NCBI GenBank assembly: GCA_015657535.1
Contig: JADHZB010002086.1
Location: forward strand, 85,199-149,198
DNA length: 64,000 nucleotides
Direction: 5' to 3'
Source: Nephromyces sp. MM_2019
Lineage: Eukaryota; Apicomplexa; Aconoidasida; Nephromycida
A program made the position numbers and the translations under genes. Shown in pieces: positions 38,328 through 49,334 of the stretch (within the stretch, counting starts at the first letter, position 1; every line of letters begins with the position of its first letter). The notes under the pieces are model-generated. The model was not told where the DNA came from and did no database searches. It saw only the letters and a list, made by a program, of their open reading frames with translations.

Positions 38328-41300
38328 TGTGCCTCTATGTGTGCGTTGTGCCTCTATGTGTGCGTTGTGCCTCTGTGTGTGCGTTGTGCCTCTATGTGTG
38401 CGTTGTGCCTCTATGTGTGCGTTGTGCCTCTATGTGTGCGTTGTGCCTCTATGTGTGCGTTGTGCCTCTATNNNNNNNNNNNNNNNNNNNNNNNNNNNNN
38501 NNNNNNNNNNNNNNNNNNNNNNNNNNNNNNNNNNNNNNNNNNNNNNNNNNNNNNNNNNNNNNNNNNNNNNNNNNNNNNNNNNNNNNNNNNNNNNNNNNNN
38601 NNNNNNNNNNNNNNNNNNNNNNNNNNNNNNNNNNNNNNNNNNNNNNNNNNNNNNNNNNNNNNNNNNNNNNNNNNNNNNNNNTGTGCGTTGTGCCTCTATG
38701 TGTGCGTTGTGCCTCTATGTGTGCGTTGTGCCTCTATGTGTGCGTTGTGCCTCTATGTGTGCGTTGTGCCTCTATGTGCCTCTATGTGTGTGTGCGTCGT
38801 ATAAATACAAAGGTTTAAAACATCACAAAAACTCTTAATTTTGTTTTGTTGTTTTAATTCTTTTTTTAGAATAAAACAAAATACTTTTTGAGGCGGAAAA
38901 CCGTTGAGATTTACAGCTAAAATGATGCATTTCAAAATATTTCATTTCAATAGTAAAACAGAAAAAAATGAGCTTTTCACTTTAAAAATAAAAAAAACAA
39001 ATTATTATCGCAGCGCCTTATTTTATTCAAATTATTTTCTCAGAGCCAGATGATTTAGTAATCATTTTAGAATAATATTTTTACATTAAAGCGCAAAAAA
39101 AAGCCTAATCCAGGAATGCAAAAAAAATGCACACACACACAAAGATAAACAAAGAGAAATTCAAGGGTACACGCACACCACAAAAAAAAATGAATAATGC
39201 TCTTTATACTCAGTTTAAACACACGTACAGTATTGCATCACTTTTTTACCAAAGAGCCTAATAAAACTTATAAAAAGTTATCAAAATTCAGCTAAAGCGT
39301 ACTATAAAAGCAGCGTTTGTGGCACAATTTTTTTTAATATTTTTTGATGCATCCTCCAGATATTCAGAGGCAGCTTGAGGCCTCGAAAAATTTTTGCGAA
39401 TGAAATTCTCCATTGTAAACGTTAAATCATTGTGTCGAGTATCTTGAGATCGAGCTGAAATTTAAGAGGATTTAATGAGCTGATTAATGGTATATCAAAA
39501 AATGCTTTTGAGCTGAAGATTTTGTGTGTGTGAGAAATTTGAAGAATTAATTGGCAAAAAATCAACAAAAAAATAGTGTGTGTGCGTATCTGAAAAATAT
39601 TCAAAAGCAAAACTTTTGCTTAGATATCTTTATTTATAAATAAAATGTATAGCTGTTTTACCAAATATTTGTCAATATTATTATTAATTCATCTGGTTTT
39701 TAAATTATAGAAAAATGCAAGAGAATTACAAGGCAAATAGAGTAAATCGCCGTAAAATATATAAAAGAATCTCTAAATGTACAGCAAATTGATGAAATAT
39801 CTTTGCAAAATCACTTTTTTGTCGTTAAAGTTTACAAGAAAAAAAAAAAAAAAATGAAAAATCGCAGTTTGAAGGATATTAAAAAAAAACTTTACTTGCC
39901 TTAATTTCCTAAAATGAAAAAAAGTTTTAAAGCATCAATTTTGAAAAATTTAGATTTAAATATTAGTGCAAAGATGTACTAAGTCCTCAAAAAAAAACTT
40001 GAAAGCGTAAAAAGCAAAGTTTTTTAAATATAAGACGGGTTGCTGGACATCATTGCCCTTTAAAAAAATTAGATAGTGTCAGTGTGTGCTTTTTTTCAGC
40101 TGATTAACACTTCTTCAAACTCCAAAAAATAACAAGAAAGTTATCTAAAAAACGGAAACAAACAATGCCTTAAAAATCAAAAATAAAAGTAAATTTTAAT
40201 CAAAGATGATTAAAAAAAATTACCTAAAATGGCATTAAAGTTGATAGCCAGTAAAGAATCGATTCGACTCAAATGAGTTAGAGATTCACGCACTCCAGTA
40301 ACACTCCCCAGTAACAACGTTGCTAGCTCTGGAAACTCATCCTAAATTTTTAAAAGTTTAAAATAGAGCAAAAAAAAAAAAAAAAAAGTTTTTTGCTCAG
40401 AAAGACGATCAACTTTCTTAGATTTTTACAGTAATGTTCCTCAAATTCTAGTTAAATGTGGAAAAAAACGTAAAAATTAGGAAAAAAGGAAAAATAAGTG
40501 TCTAAATATGAGATAAAGACTGATTAAATGCAACTTCTAAATGTGAATATAAAAAAAATCCATTTTAGCAAAAAATTAGCTTTTAAGCTCATCTTTAAGG
40601 CAGAAAAACTTTTTTTTTTTTTTTAAACAAAATTTTCCTGTAAAATCATACCTTAATGCAAGATCTAACGTAATCCACTCGAATAGAGGCGTCCTTTAAA
40701 CTATTAAAAAGCCACTCTAGCGTAGTAGAAGTAGGTTTGTGATATTTTGAGACCTGAAAATCAGAATTTTACACTATAAAATAAAAGAAAAGCATGAAAA
40801 TTCAAAGATTTTGCGATTTAAAAATATTTTCCTCTTCAAAATGTAAATTTTTTTTAAAAAGTAATGAAAACTGCAATATTTTGTACGATAAAAAACTATT
40901 ATTACATTTTTTAATAAATTTAATCAAAAAAACGTATAGAACAGTATTATTACTATAAATAATAAAAAGTTTTAAAATACTCTTGCGGTCTAAAAAATTT
41001 CTAAACTCTGATTTTTCTCGTATAAAAAGCGTTTATCTCAAATTTTAACAAAAATTAAGCAAACAAATCCAAAATTAGCATTTAATTGGGGAAATTCACA
41101 TATCCTTTTTCGGGCCCTACTTCTTGAAAAATGTTAAGTTGAAAGCTTTGTAAAGTATTATTCTAAAACTCCATTATATTACCAGACATTCGGGTGATTT
41201 TACTGCCCAAAAAAACAGAGAGAAAGGATGAAATAAAGAGAAATGTATTTACTTTAAATCAAGGAAAAAAAGGTGATGAAAAAAGCTATATATTTCGCCT

Positions 41301-44300
41301 TCACATGATGAGGATTAAATATATAGCTTTTTTCATCACCTTTTTCTCAAGGCATATTAACTTGCTCAAATAGCCTAAAAAACCAGACATTAAACACTAG
41401 AAATAGTTACTTAAAGTATGCAAATCAACAGGAAAATTCACTAAAAAAAGTTATCACAAAAAACAGCAAAAGCAAAGAATTAAAAACTCTCTTTTCCATC
41501 AATTTTCTGTACTTGCGATTCCAAGAGCTGAATTCTACAAGCTGCTCTGTGTATCTCAATAAATTGCAGCCTTAGCTGAGCCTCTAATGCTCGTCTCCCT
41601 AGCAGAGCCAAATAGCTTAGAAGAATCAAAAGTAAAACATTCAGTATAGCTGGTCTTAATCCATCAGGGCTACCTCCAAAAAAGGTGGCAAATTGATAGC
41701 TAATAATAGCACTGTAAAGAAGATTTCAACAATATTTTTGGTGTGTGCGACATACATTTTGAATAGTTTTGTGCGTTTGCTTTTAGGGGGTTTATTTAAA
41801 TTGCGCCTATGCCACGGTGTAAAAGAGTATTAATTCACCAGAATGTTTCCAGCAAAAATTTTTTTTTCAAATAAATCAGCAGCAAAACTATTGCAAAATT
41901 TATGAGTAATGCTCATTATCTTTCTATAAATAAAAAATGCCTTTTTTAAAGAAGAGAAGCACAAATAAAGCAAAAATTTGATGCTTTTAAAGTTTAATAT
42001 ACTTTGCATTAGTTTACACAAAATCGTAAAAAAAAAAAATTGCCTGAAATCTTAAAGACTATATTATTCATCTTTTAAAACAACTGAGCTGCTTGCAAAC
42101 TCAATATTTGCAAGCATTCCTGACTAAAAAAAATAGTAATTCAAGTAAGCTATACCCTCAAAAAGATATGATAGTGTGCAGTAAATAAATAATAAATACC
42201 CTTACCAATTTAAATCTCAACAAAAGCAAAAACTTCACCAAAAAAACTTGCAAAATTTGGGTTTTTTAAATCTCAAAAAACCTCAAATTAACCGCTAAAA
42301 AGAATAAAAAATCGCATTCTACAGAATCTTTGTTGAAACATTTATATTTTCTGCAGGAAAACCATCATTTGCACAATATATATATATATATATGTTAAAA
42401 TATCCATATTTAGTACAAAAAAATAGCTTGTTTGAAATTGATGTTTTTTCAGATTAAATGCTTATCCCAAGAAATAAAAAAAATTTCCAGGCCAAAAACC
42501 ACCAAAAGGAGACAAAAAAGCTCTTCAAACACAAAATTTGATGTAATTTAAAAATAGATATATAGCACTTTATAAGATCTAATCTTTTTGATTATTTTAA
42601 TTACTGCTTTCGCTGCAATTTGGCAACAGCACTAGGCTATTCTTCACATTTAAAAAAAAAAAATCTGAAAATGATGAAATATTTCTTAAAAAGCTGAATT
42701 TAATAAACCAAAAATCTCAATCTTTATATAAAATATTTTTCACTGTTCTCTTAATCCTGAGAATTTTATAACACTTGATTTTACCTCAAACAAACAGGCC
42801 ACAAACACACTGATCTTACGGGCAGAAAAATTGCTATCGCCCACATTATAGCATTTAATCCCAAAAGCAAAGGAGCATCACTAAAACTTCTTCTGAAAAA
42901 AAAGTAAATTGTTTCACGTTAAATTGAAGAATCCTCCAAAAGCAGCTGTACTGATGTTTTATAACGTGTTTTTTTTTTGTGTGTAACAATAGTGTGTACG
43001 TATAATACTGGTGTGTGCGCGTATGTAAAACTAGTGTGTATTTGTGTAAAATTGGCGTGTGTGACTGAAATTTGACCCAAAAAACATGCTTTTGTAAAAA
43101 CCAGATTTCTGCATCAGTGAATAATCTTCAAAACTAAAAGCCTCTCAAATTTTAATCAAAACCTACGGCAGCTTCGTAACAAGCACTAACCTTCCCCAAA
43201 CATCTACCGCATCATATCCAAACAATGATGCCACCCGATAATGATCCGAAGTAAATACCATTAAAGAAGCAAAACAGGTACCGAAAAGTGCAATGCAAGC
43301 CTGAAAAACAAAAAAAACTGCAATTTTTGGAACTTTTGGATGAAATTTAATAAAAAAAAACTTTTGAAATAAAATAATTTAATGAAAACGCGTAAGTCTA
43401 AAATATAGAAAAATTCTGGGCTTCTTTTAGATGGTAGCTTTTGAGGTTTTCACTCTTTTTCATAAAATTATATTGATTTTTTTCGCTTAATTTTTATGTT
43501 TTTTTTAAAATTATCTTTAAAAAAAAAATTTGCGTTTATTATATAATGAAACCAAAAATATTTGCAAATGATATTTTTACTTTTCTGAATAAAAAAATAT
43601 AAAAGAATTCAAATGAAGTTTTGATTTTTAAAAATGGAATTGTACTAAGAAAACCATTTGAAAAACTGCTTAATGAAAGCTTGAAAAATTGGCACAAAAG
43701 GGGCTTTGGTTTTAGCCTTTTGATAATACTTTAACACAGGATATAAGCTAAATCTTTGAGAATTTTCCTCTTAATAAAAAAATATCAAAAATAATTGTTT
43801 TTATTAAGGAAAGTTAAAAAAATTCCCAAAAAAATTCCTCAAAAACTCTGATAATTGTGTTTGCAAACTTTTTTACTGTTTTGTAAAATTTATACATGAA
43901 AAAAATAGAAAATTCCAAAACTGCAAGCCAAAGTTTCCCAGAAAAAAGCCCACAAATGTTACAGCTTTGCTCCAAATATGGCTATTAAGCATAAGTAATT
44001 ACGCTCATTGAATATCTTCTACTAAAAAGCAAGAAAAACCCAAAAATTTCCGCCATATAAAAGCTTCAATCTCACAAAAAATCTTGCCTTGCTACTCAAA
44101 AACTCACTAAAAGCTACTCTTTTTCTTTATTTTCTTTTTTTTAAATTTCTATTGACTCTATCATCACTGCTAGAAAATGAAAAGTGTTTAAAAGACAGAG
44201 ATTTATTAAATTATCACTTTTTTTACTGTTTCTTTATGATAAATACTTTTAGATGAAAAATAGCCTTTTCTAGCTACTAAAAAAAGTATGTAAAAATGAA

Positions 44301-47096
44301 TAGTATCGGGTAAAACACTCCAATTTTTTTCTGAAATCTTTAAAAATAAAATTCCAGAAAAGCAAGCATAAAAAAAAAACATCAAAAATTTTGAGTTTTT
44401 GTGGAATTTGGTAAATTCACAAATAATTACAATAATATTACTTTATATAAAACAATTTTACTCCTTAAAAAACTCGAAATATTTGCCTTTTTCGCAAAAA
44501 TTTTTTTACCTCTAAATGAACAGCAAAAAACTTAAATCTTGAAAGAATAGAAATTATTAGTCCTCCAAGTATTAGAGATATCGTTCCAAGCGTATAAAAC
44601 AATTGAGGGAGCTGAAGAACTGGCTTAAATACTGGAGTAGACAAGATAGTACTAAAAAACTCGGCTGCCACACATATTACAAGAGTTAATAGCGACCACC
44701 AAAGATTTTTATAAATCTGAGCCTAAAAAAACAGGAAAAAAAAAAAAAGTTTTTCATTAAAAATTATGGGTTTTCATGAAAAAAATTAGTTGATTTTGGA
44801 GGTTTTTCAATTAAAATAGCAGAAAAAAGATGTTTTAAACAAGATTTAATTTTCTGTTTTCTTAATGTTTAAAAGAATTATTGAAAAAAAGTTGTATTTT
44901 AAAAATTATTTATGGTCCAAAAGAGAAAAATATAAAAAAAAAAAAGAGTAGAAAAAGCGCAAAAGTAATGAATCTTTGTAAAAAAGTTAGTTTCCAAAAT
45001 TCCTGCATATCTAGCGGGAAAAAATATTATTTAAAAAAACTAGATAAAAGTATGGCAGCAAAACCAAACAAGGCAGTAGCAGTTATTTTTGCCAAAAAAT
45101 CTTTTAATTCTTTAGTTTCCATACAATTTTCTGCATTTGTTTTAAACTTTATTTTTTCTGCTTGAAAAAACTATAAAAAAGCAGTAAAAATTAAACTTTT
45201 AGCTTTTATTAATTTTGATAGAATGAGCCTATCTATATGCAAATCAATTAGAGGGAAAACCATGTTTCTTTACCTGAACAAATTCAGCAAACATTTCCTC
45301 CATCTCTGGCCGTTTAAATCGAAGCGAAAAAGGAACAAGCAACTGCCATAAAGGTGCTAATTGCGTCTGACTGTCCATCAAAAACGTTGGAAGTTCATTA
45401 GAAGCAGAGCTGTAAAAAAAAAGCAAGCAAATTATCGTTAGTAGAAGGCTATTTATAGCATCAGATTGAAGAAAAAGCTTGGGATTTAGGTATGTCATGT
45501 GCTGGTTAAAAAGCTGGATAAATTTAGGAGCTACCCTGTATTTGGGTGTCGAAAAAATTCAGCATACTCACAGTTAATTCCATGAAAAAAAAAAAAAAAA
45601 GAATTTTGCTTCATAGCGTGTGTGTGTGTGTGTGTGTGTGTGTCTATTTTTATGCGGAAAATACACACACTATCGCTACAAAAAATCCATTTATTGGAAG
45701 ATAAAGCCCTCTAAAGTAGTAAAACTATCAAAATCTCCCTTAGCACAGGAGAGAGCCTTAAACCAATTGGCCATCTTTATCTTCTCATTAAATCACATGT
45801 TTTCCTTATTTCTGTACAAAAAAAAATAATTCCCAAGTTTCCCTCAAAATTAGAGCAAAAATAAGTTTATCCTTTTAGCTGTACGTACACCAATTTTTTT
45901 TTCTAGTCATTAATTTTTCCAATTTTTTTTTTCAGAAAATATAAAAAAATAATAATTCACGCTTAAAGAATATATTAAACAAAAAATTTATTAATTATAG
46001 AAATATCTGACTGGAAAAAGAGTCATTATCATACATTAAAAAGGGAGAATAATACGTTTAATCTTTCAGTTTCTAGATAATAAAGTTGAAAAATCAGCAG
46101 CTTTAAAAAAGGTCAATCTCCTTCTAAATCCTTTTTCGCGCATTGAATTTTGCTATGTTTGAAGAAAGAAAAACATTGTTTCCACAGCATATCATTATGT
46201 TTGTATCTTATTGAATTTCTGTAAAAATGCAGTTAAACAGCATAGATTAAATCATAAATGAATTCAACATTCTATCAAATTCAAATAACTACACACGCTC
46301 AACATGAGGAAGTCAATTAGGGTTCACACACTCAACCAAACCCACTAAAGCACACACACTCAAATGCACTCCACTAAAAATCTCATTGCTATAATCCAAA
46401 ATTTGCTGCTCCAAATCTAAGAAAACATCTCATCAGCTATCAATATTGTGGAAACACTTACTCTTCATAATCATTGCTATTTGATGTATAATCTGAGGTA
46501 CTCCTGCCAGCTCCAAAACCCGTATTTCCACCATAATAATTCAAGGTTTTTACAATTTTCTTCCCACCATCTTCAACTTTCCACAAAGTACCCATGTGCG
46601 TAGAGTAGAGATATCCTCTTTTTTTTTTTTTTGATGATGAACACCGAGAGCTGCAAGGCGTTAAAATCATTGAAGCTTTCGATCCTTTCCTGGGAGATGA
46701 AGAAAACAGAGTTGGTTGATTTACTTGCCACGCAAAGGGATAGATAGAATCTTGAGAGCCAACTGGTATTTTTGATTCTCGATCATCCTTAGTGTATTCG
46801 TAGAGACCCCTAAAAACATTTTTCATCCCCAAAAAATCAGTTTTTGAAGGAAAAGAAGACGTTTTTCTGGCATTTTCTGGAAGAGGAGAGGTTGAGCTGC
46901 GTAGTGACTTCCTAGCATTTCGTACAAATTCTTTGTTGCTTTGAAAAATTGCAGGGTTCTGTCCAGAATTTGAGAGAGAATGATATTCTGGCAAGTTCAT
47001 AGAAGGATCTATAAGAACTGGTCTTGGAGGACGGTCGCAAGTGGAAGCAATGGGATTGGATTTTGCCTCGAGGAAAGAGGAGTCGGAAGATTCCAT
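31100..47096 (-). CDS. Membrane-anchored 3',5'-cyclic-nucleotide phosphodiesterase (class I), 18 exons
   Basis: It hydrolyses cAMP and/or cGMP. Exons, 5' to 3': 47096-46462, 45409-45274, 44722-44510, 43300-43191, 42892-42785, 41711-41513, 40753-40652, 40341-40224, 39454-39303, 37966-37817, 36950-36845, 36260-36118, 35811-35666, 34973-34904, 34193-33968, 33384-33024, 32249-31852, 31201-31100; about 1158 residues. Residues 1-211 are a Ser-rich cytosolic tail. Exons 3-6 hold five or six membrane helices. The catalytic part has WNFDCIKLD, YHNAKHGADV, CHDVAHPARSNNF, YNDQSVLEQYH, LDTDMSKHFE, KAADIGHSAKNW and the substrate-binding Gln in IPKSQVGFLQ. The metal ligands (His, His-Asp, Asp) are all present. 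FVCLDLYEEL follows, then a roughly 200-residue Ser/Asn-rich insertion, then the last helix (LLENKRIWE). Phases agree at all junctions except exon 14 to 15. Exon 9's donor is tentative. About nine residues also seem missing between exons 10 and 11. Confidence 0.9.
33430..33612. repeat. (AT)n-(TG)n compound microsatellite in a phosphodiesterase intron
   Basis: An (AT)n start, a roughly 150-bp TG tract with scattered TTTG variants, and a closing TATATACATATATATA. It lies just upstream, in the transcript sense, of the exon starting at 33384, in the intron after exon 15. All three frames are open for about 60-70 codons here, which is a repeat artefact. Confidence 0.9.
37138..37161. repeat. (TG)n microsatellite
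   Basis: An uninterrupted TG run of about 12 units in the intron between the exons ending at 37817 and starting at 36950 of the phosphodiesterase. Confidence 0.85.
37773..37808. repeat. (CA)n microsatellite next to an exon donor
   Basis: A CA tract broken by one GCAA, starting within 10 bp of the donor site of the phosphodiesterase exon 37966-37817. Confidence 0.85.
38253..38326. repeat. (TG)n tract leading into the 19-bp minisatellite
   Basis: A TG array with occasional C substitutions, contiguous with the minisatellite that starts at 38327, in the phosphodiesterase intron between exons 9 and 10. Confidence 0.9.
38327..38795. repeat. 19-bp minisatellite, interrupted by an assembly gap
   Basis: The unit GTGCCTCTATGTGTGCGTT repeats about eight times before the gap and five to six times after it, nearly without variation. 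Since 19 is not a multiple of 3, all three frames read through with the same peptide period, which produces long false frames of Cys/Val/Leu. It lies in an intron of the phosphodiesterase. The same motif in inverted orientation occurs at 61661-61884. Confidence 0.95.
38472..38681. other. Run of 210 N (assembly gap or mask)
   Basis: Unknown bases inside the minisatellite. The repeat register before and after the gap differs by a whole number of 19-bp units if the gap length is taken literally. Confidence 1.
41267..41345. repeat. Perfect inverted repeat, 29-bp arms with 21-bp loop
   Basis: The left arm (41267-41295) is the exact reverse complement of the right arm (41317-41345). The core of the left arm is GGTGATGAAAAAAGCTATAT. 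It lies in a phosphodiesterase intron between exons 41711-41513 and 40753-40652. No coding capacity and no flanking target-site duplication are obvious. Confidence 0.9.
42379..42394. repeat. (AT)n microsatellite
   Basis: A short uninterrupted AT run in a phosphodiesterase intron. Confidence 0.8.
45619..45643. repeat. (TG)n microsatellite
   Basis: A TG run of about 12 units in the first phosphodiesterase intron, shortly after a 15-base poly-A run. Confidence 0.85.
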
Positions 47097-47824
47097 CTTT
47101 TTTTTCTTTATTTGGTGTTCTTTTTTAACAGAAAAAAATTATATTAGAGAGTATATCCAGCAGCTTTTTAGTCTGCAAAAATCGGCATTTTTATCTTAAA
47201 AAGTAGGATTTTATCCACTGCAGCAGAGAGAAAATTGATGGAAAAAAATGGTGGATTTAAGGCAAAAATTTTTGAGCGTGTGTGTGGTTAGGATATACTT
47301 AGAGATGAGCAGGTGTTTCCATTTTTGAGAAGTTAAAATGCTAATTTTGGGATTTAACTACTACCTCTAAAAATTTCGGATTAAATAAAGTGCGTTTAGA
47401 GATATGGAATGTATAAAATTAAATGAGTTTTTTTTGTTAAAATTGCAGTGTTTGAGTAGTTTTCTTCTGATTTAGCCTTTTTGAAATTAAATTTAAAGGC
47501 TTAATTCAACAGAAAAATTGTGATTACAGCTAAAAGAAGCAGTTTAATTGAGATTTTTCGAAAGGAAGCACTCGATTTTGCGTTTAAAAACAAATTGATC
47601 TGACGCGAAAAATAAATGTTTCTAGCTGGTTTCAATATAAAAAGGGGTAAATACAAGCACTATTTGGGGTCTGAACTGCGTATTTCATTAATATCCACTC
47701 CGTATAACCTAGTTCAAACTATCTCTAAAAACAACTGCACATAGGCAGACTTTTGACCAAAAATGTATACAACAACATCAGCGAATAACAGCAAATAAAA
47801 CAGCTAAAAATAGAGGTTCATTCT

Positions 47825-49334
47825 TCAAAAAAAATTCTGTAAAAAAAGGATAAAATCGATGCTTTCAACGTTCTTTAGAGGGTAGAAACTGTACAATAAA
47901 ATTAAAGCTTCATGCTTTGTGGCTCTCGATTGAGAGTTTATATGTCTGTTTTTATTGCAACGCATAACCGCCATTTTTTGCTTCATTTCAGCAGAAAAAA
48001 AAACGCAATTTTTCCCTAAAAATAGTGCGAAATTTTTCAAAGAGAAAAAAAAAAAATGTTATACAATGAATTTAGAGAGCAAGTTATATAAATCATAAAA
48101 AAGAGTACAATAGATAAAATCAAAAAATTTTTTAAGATGCCATCATAATGCATCGCTATGATTATTTTTTAAAACATCTTCAATATAAAGAATAATCAAC
48201 TCCTTCACTCTGCAGATTTTTTTTGGCATTAAAAAATCGTGTAAAATTTGTGTTTTGGCTTTTTACGAGGTATAAAGTTTCATCTTCAAAAAGATGAGCG
48301 CCTGTAGAGGTGCGTTTCAATCCATATATAAAACACATAATGCTGCGAGCAAATTTTCAGCTAACAAAAAGCCTACAAAAACTATAAAAAGCCCTAATTT
48401 GAGCTAAAAAAGTGTATTCTTTCCAGAAAAATCTATTAAAAATCATTAAAACTCGACTCAATCAACAAAAATATTCTAACGCCCCGAAATTTATCTTTAT
48501 TGATTTCAGCTACGGTAGTATCTGAGTGCTTAATAGCAGATTTTTGTAAATCATTATGTAAAATGCTTTATTTTTATGCTTATTGATGTTTTTTATATTA
48601 AATTACGCGTTTCATAAATTATAAACTCTTGTCATAAGCTTATTGATAGTCAAAAAATTTCCTAAAAAATAAATGTGTGTGTGTGTGATACCACCGTGAG
48701 TGCGCGATGGCATGTACAGCAATGCATGAAAAAAGCTTTTACAAAAAAATCTTGTTTTTAATTTCTCACACACTAAAAATTAAAGGCTTTCAGTAATCCC
48801 AAATATTTTCATTCACTCTCAAAAAAAGCCAATTTAACTCAAATTTAGAGGTATTTTCAGGGTTTCAACATTCCCTGTGATGTATATTAGTATAGATGAA
48901 GAATGAAATTTTTAGTATAATTTTTTGCAAAGCTTAAAAGCCTTGAGTTTTTTATATAATTTTTCAAACTTCTTTTCACTGATTTCAAAGTATAAATGCT
49001 GCCAAATTTTACTCCAAAAAAAAATTGTGTGTTATCTGCAGATTTTTAAACAAAAATTCTGCTTCATACTATTGATTAAACTTAATACTCACCAAATTGT
49101 GAAGCCCTCATTAGCATCGTATTTTAGTGTTTTATGTATCAATAAAATACTACAAAAATTACCCGATGGAAGCAGGCGTCCTGAATTATGCGGTACAAAA
49201 ATTTGAGCAAAATTTGGTAAAGTTTGTTTTTTTGTAGCTTTTGGGGTGTGTGTGTAGGAAGGGGAAGCGATAAAAGTGTGTTTGGGGGTGGAAGCAAAAC
49301 CAAAGAAAAGTGCTGATGTGGGTGAAAACAAGCC
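47825..49334 (-). CDS. 3' part of an unrecognised split gene
   Basis: Three exons join in phase. 49334-49093 has an acceptor CTTTTTTAG and a strong GTGAGT donor, and encodes a Ser/Pro/Thr-rich start followed by LIHKTLKYDANEGFTI. 48342-48267 encodes IMCFIYGLKRTSTGAHLFED and ends at GTAAAA. 47980-47825 encodes QKMAVMRCNKNRHINSQSRA and ends with a TGA stop. The middle exon and the end of the first read like conserved, folded protein. The last acceptor (GAAATGAAG) has a weak pyrimidine tract, so the final exon is less certain. The 5' end is not resolved. The gene lies about 730 bp upstream of the phosphodiesterase start and points the same way. No family was recognised. Confidence 0.45.

Noticed and set aside
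38205..38838. Long Cys/Val/Leu-rich frames in all three + frames around the N gap
   Set aside because: They arise from a stop-free 19-bp repeat and TG tract inside an intron of a minus-strand gene.
48925..49206. 93-codon + strand frame
   Set aside because: Overlaps a minus-strand exon with strong splice sites and is Phe/Leu/Lys-rich as expected from AT-rich DNA.
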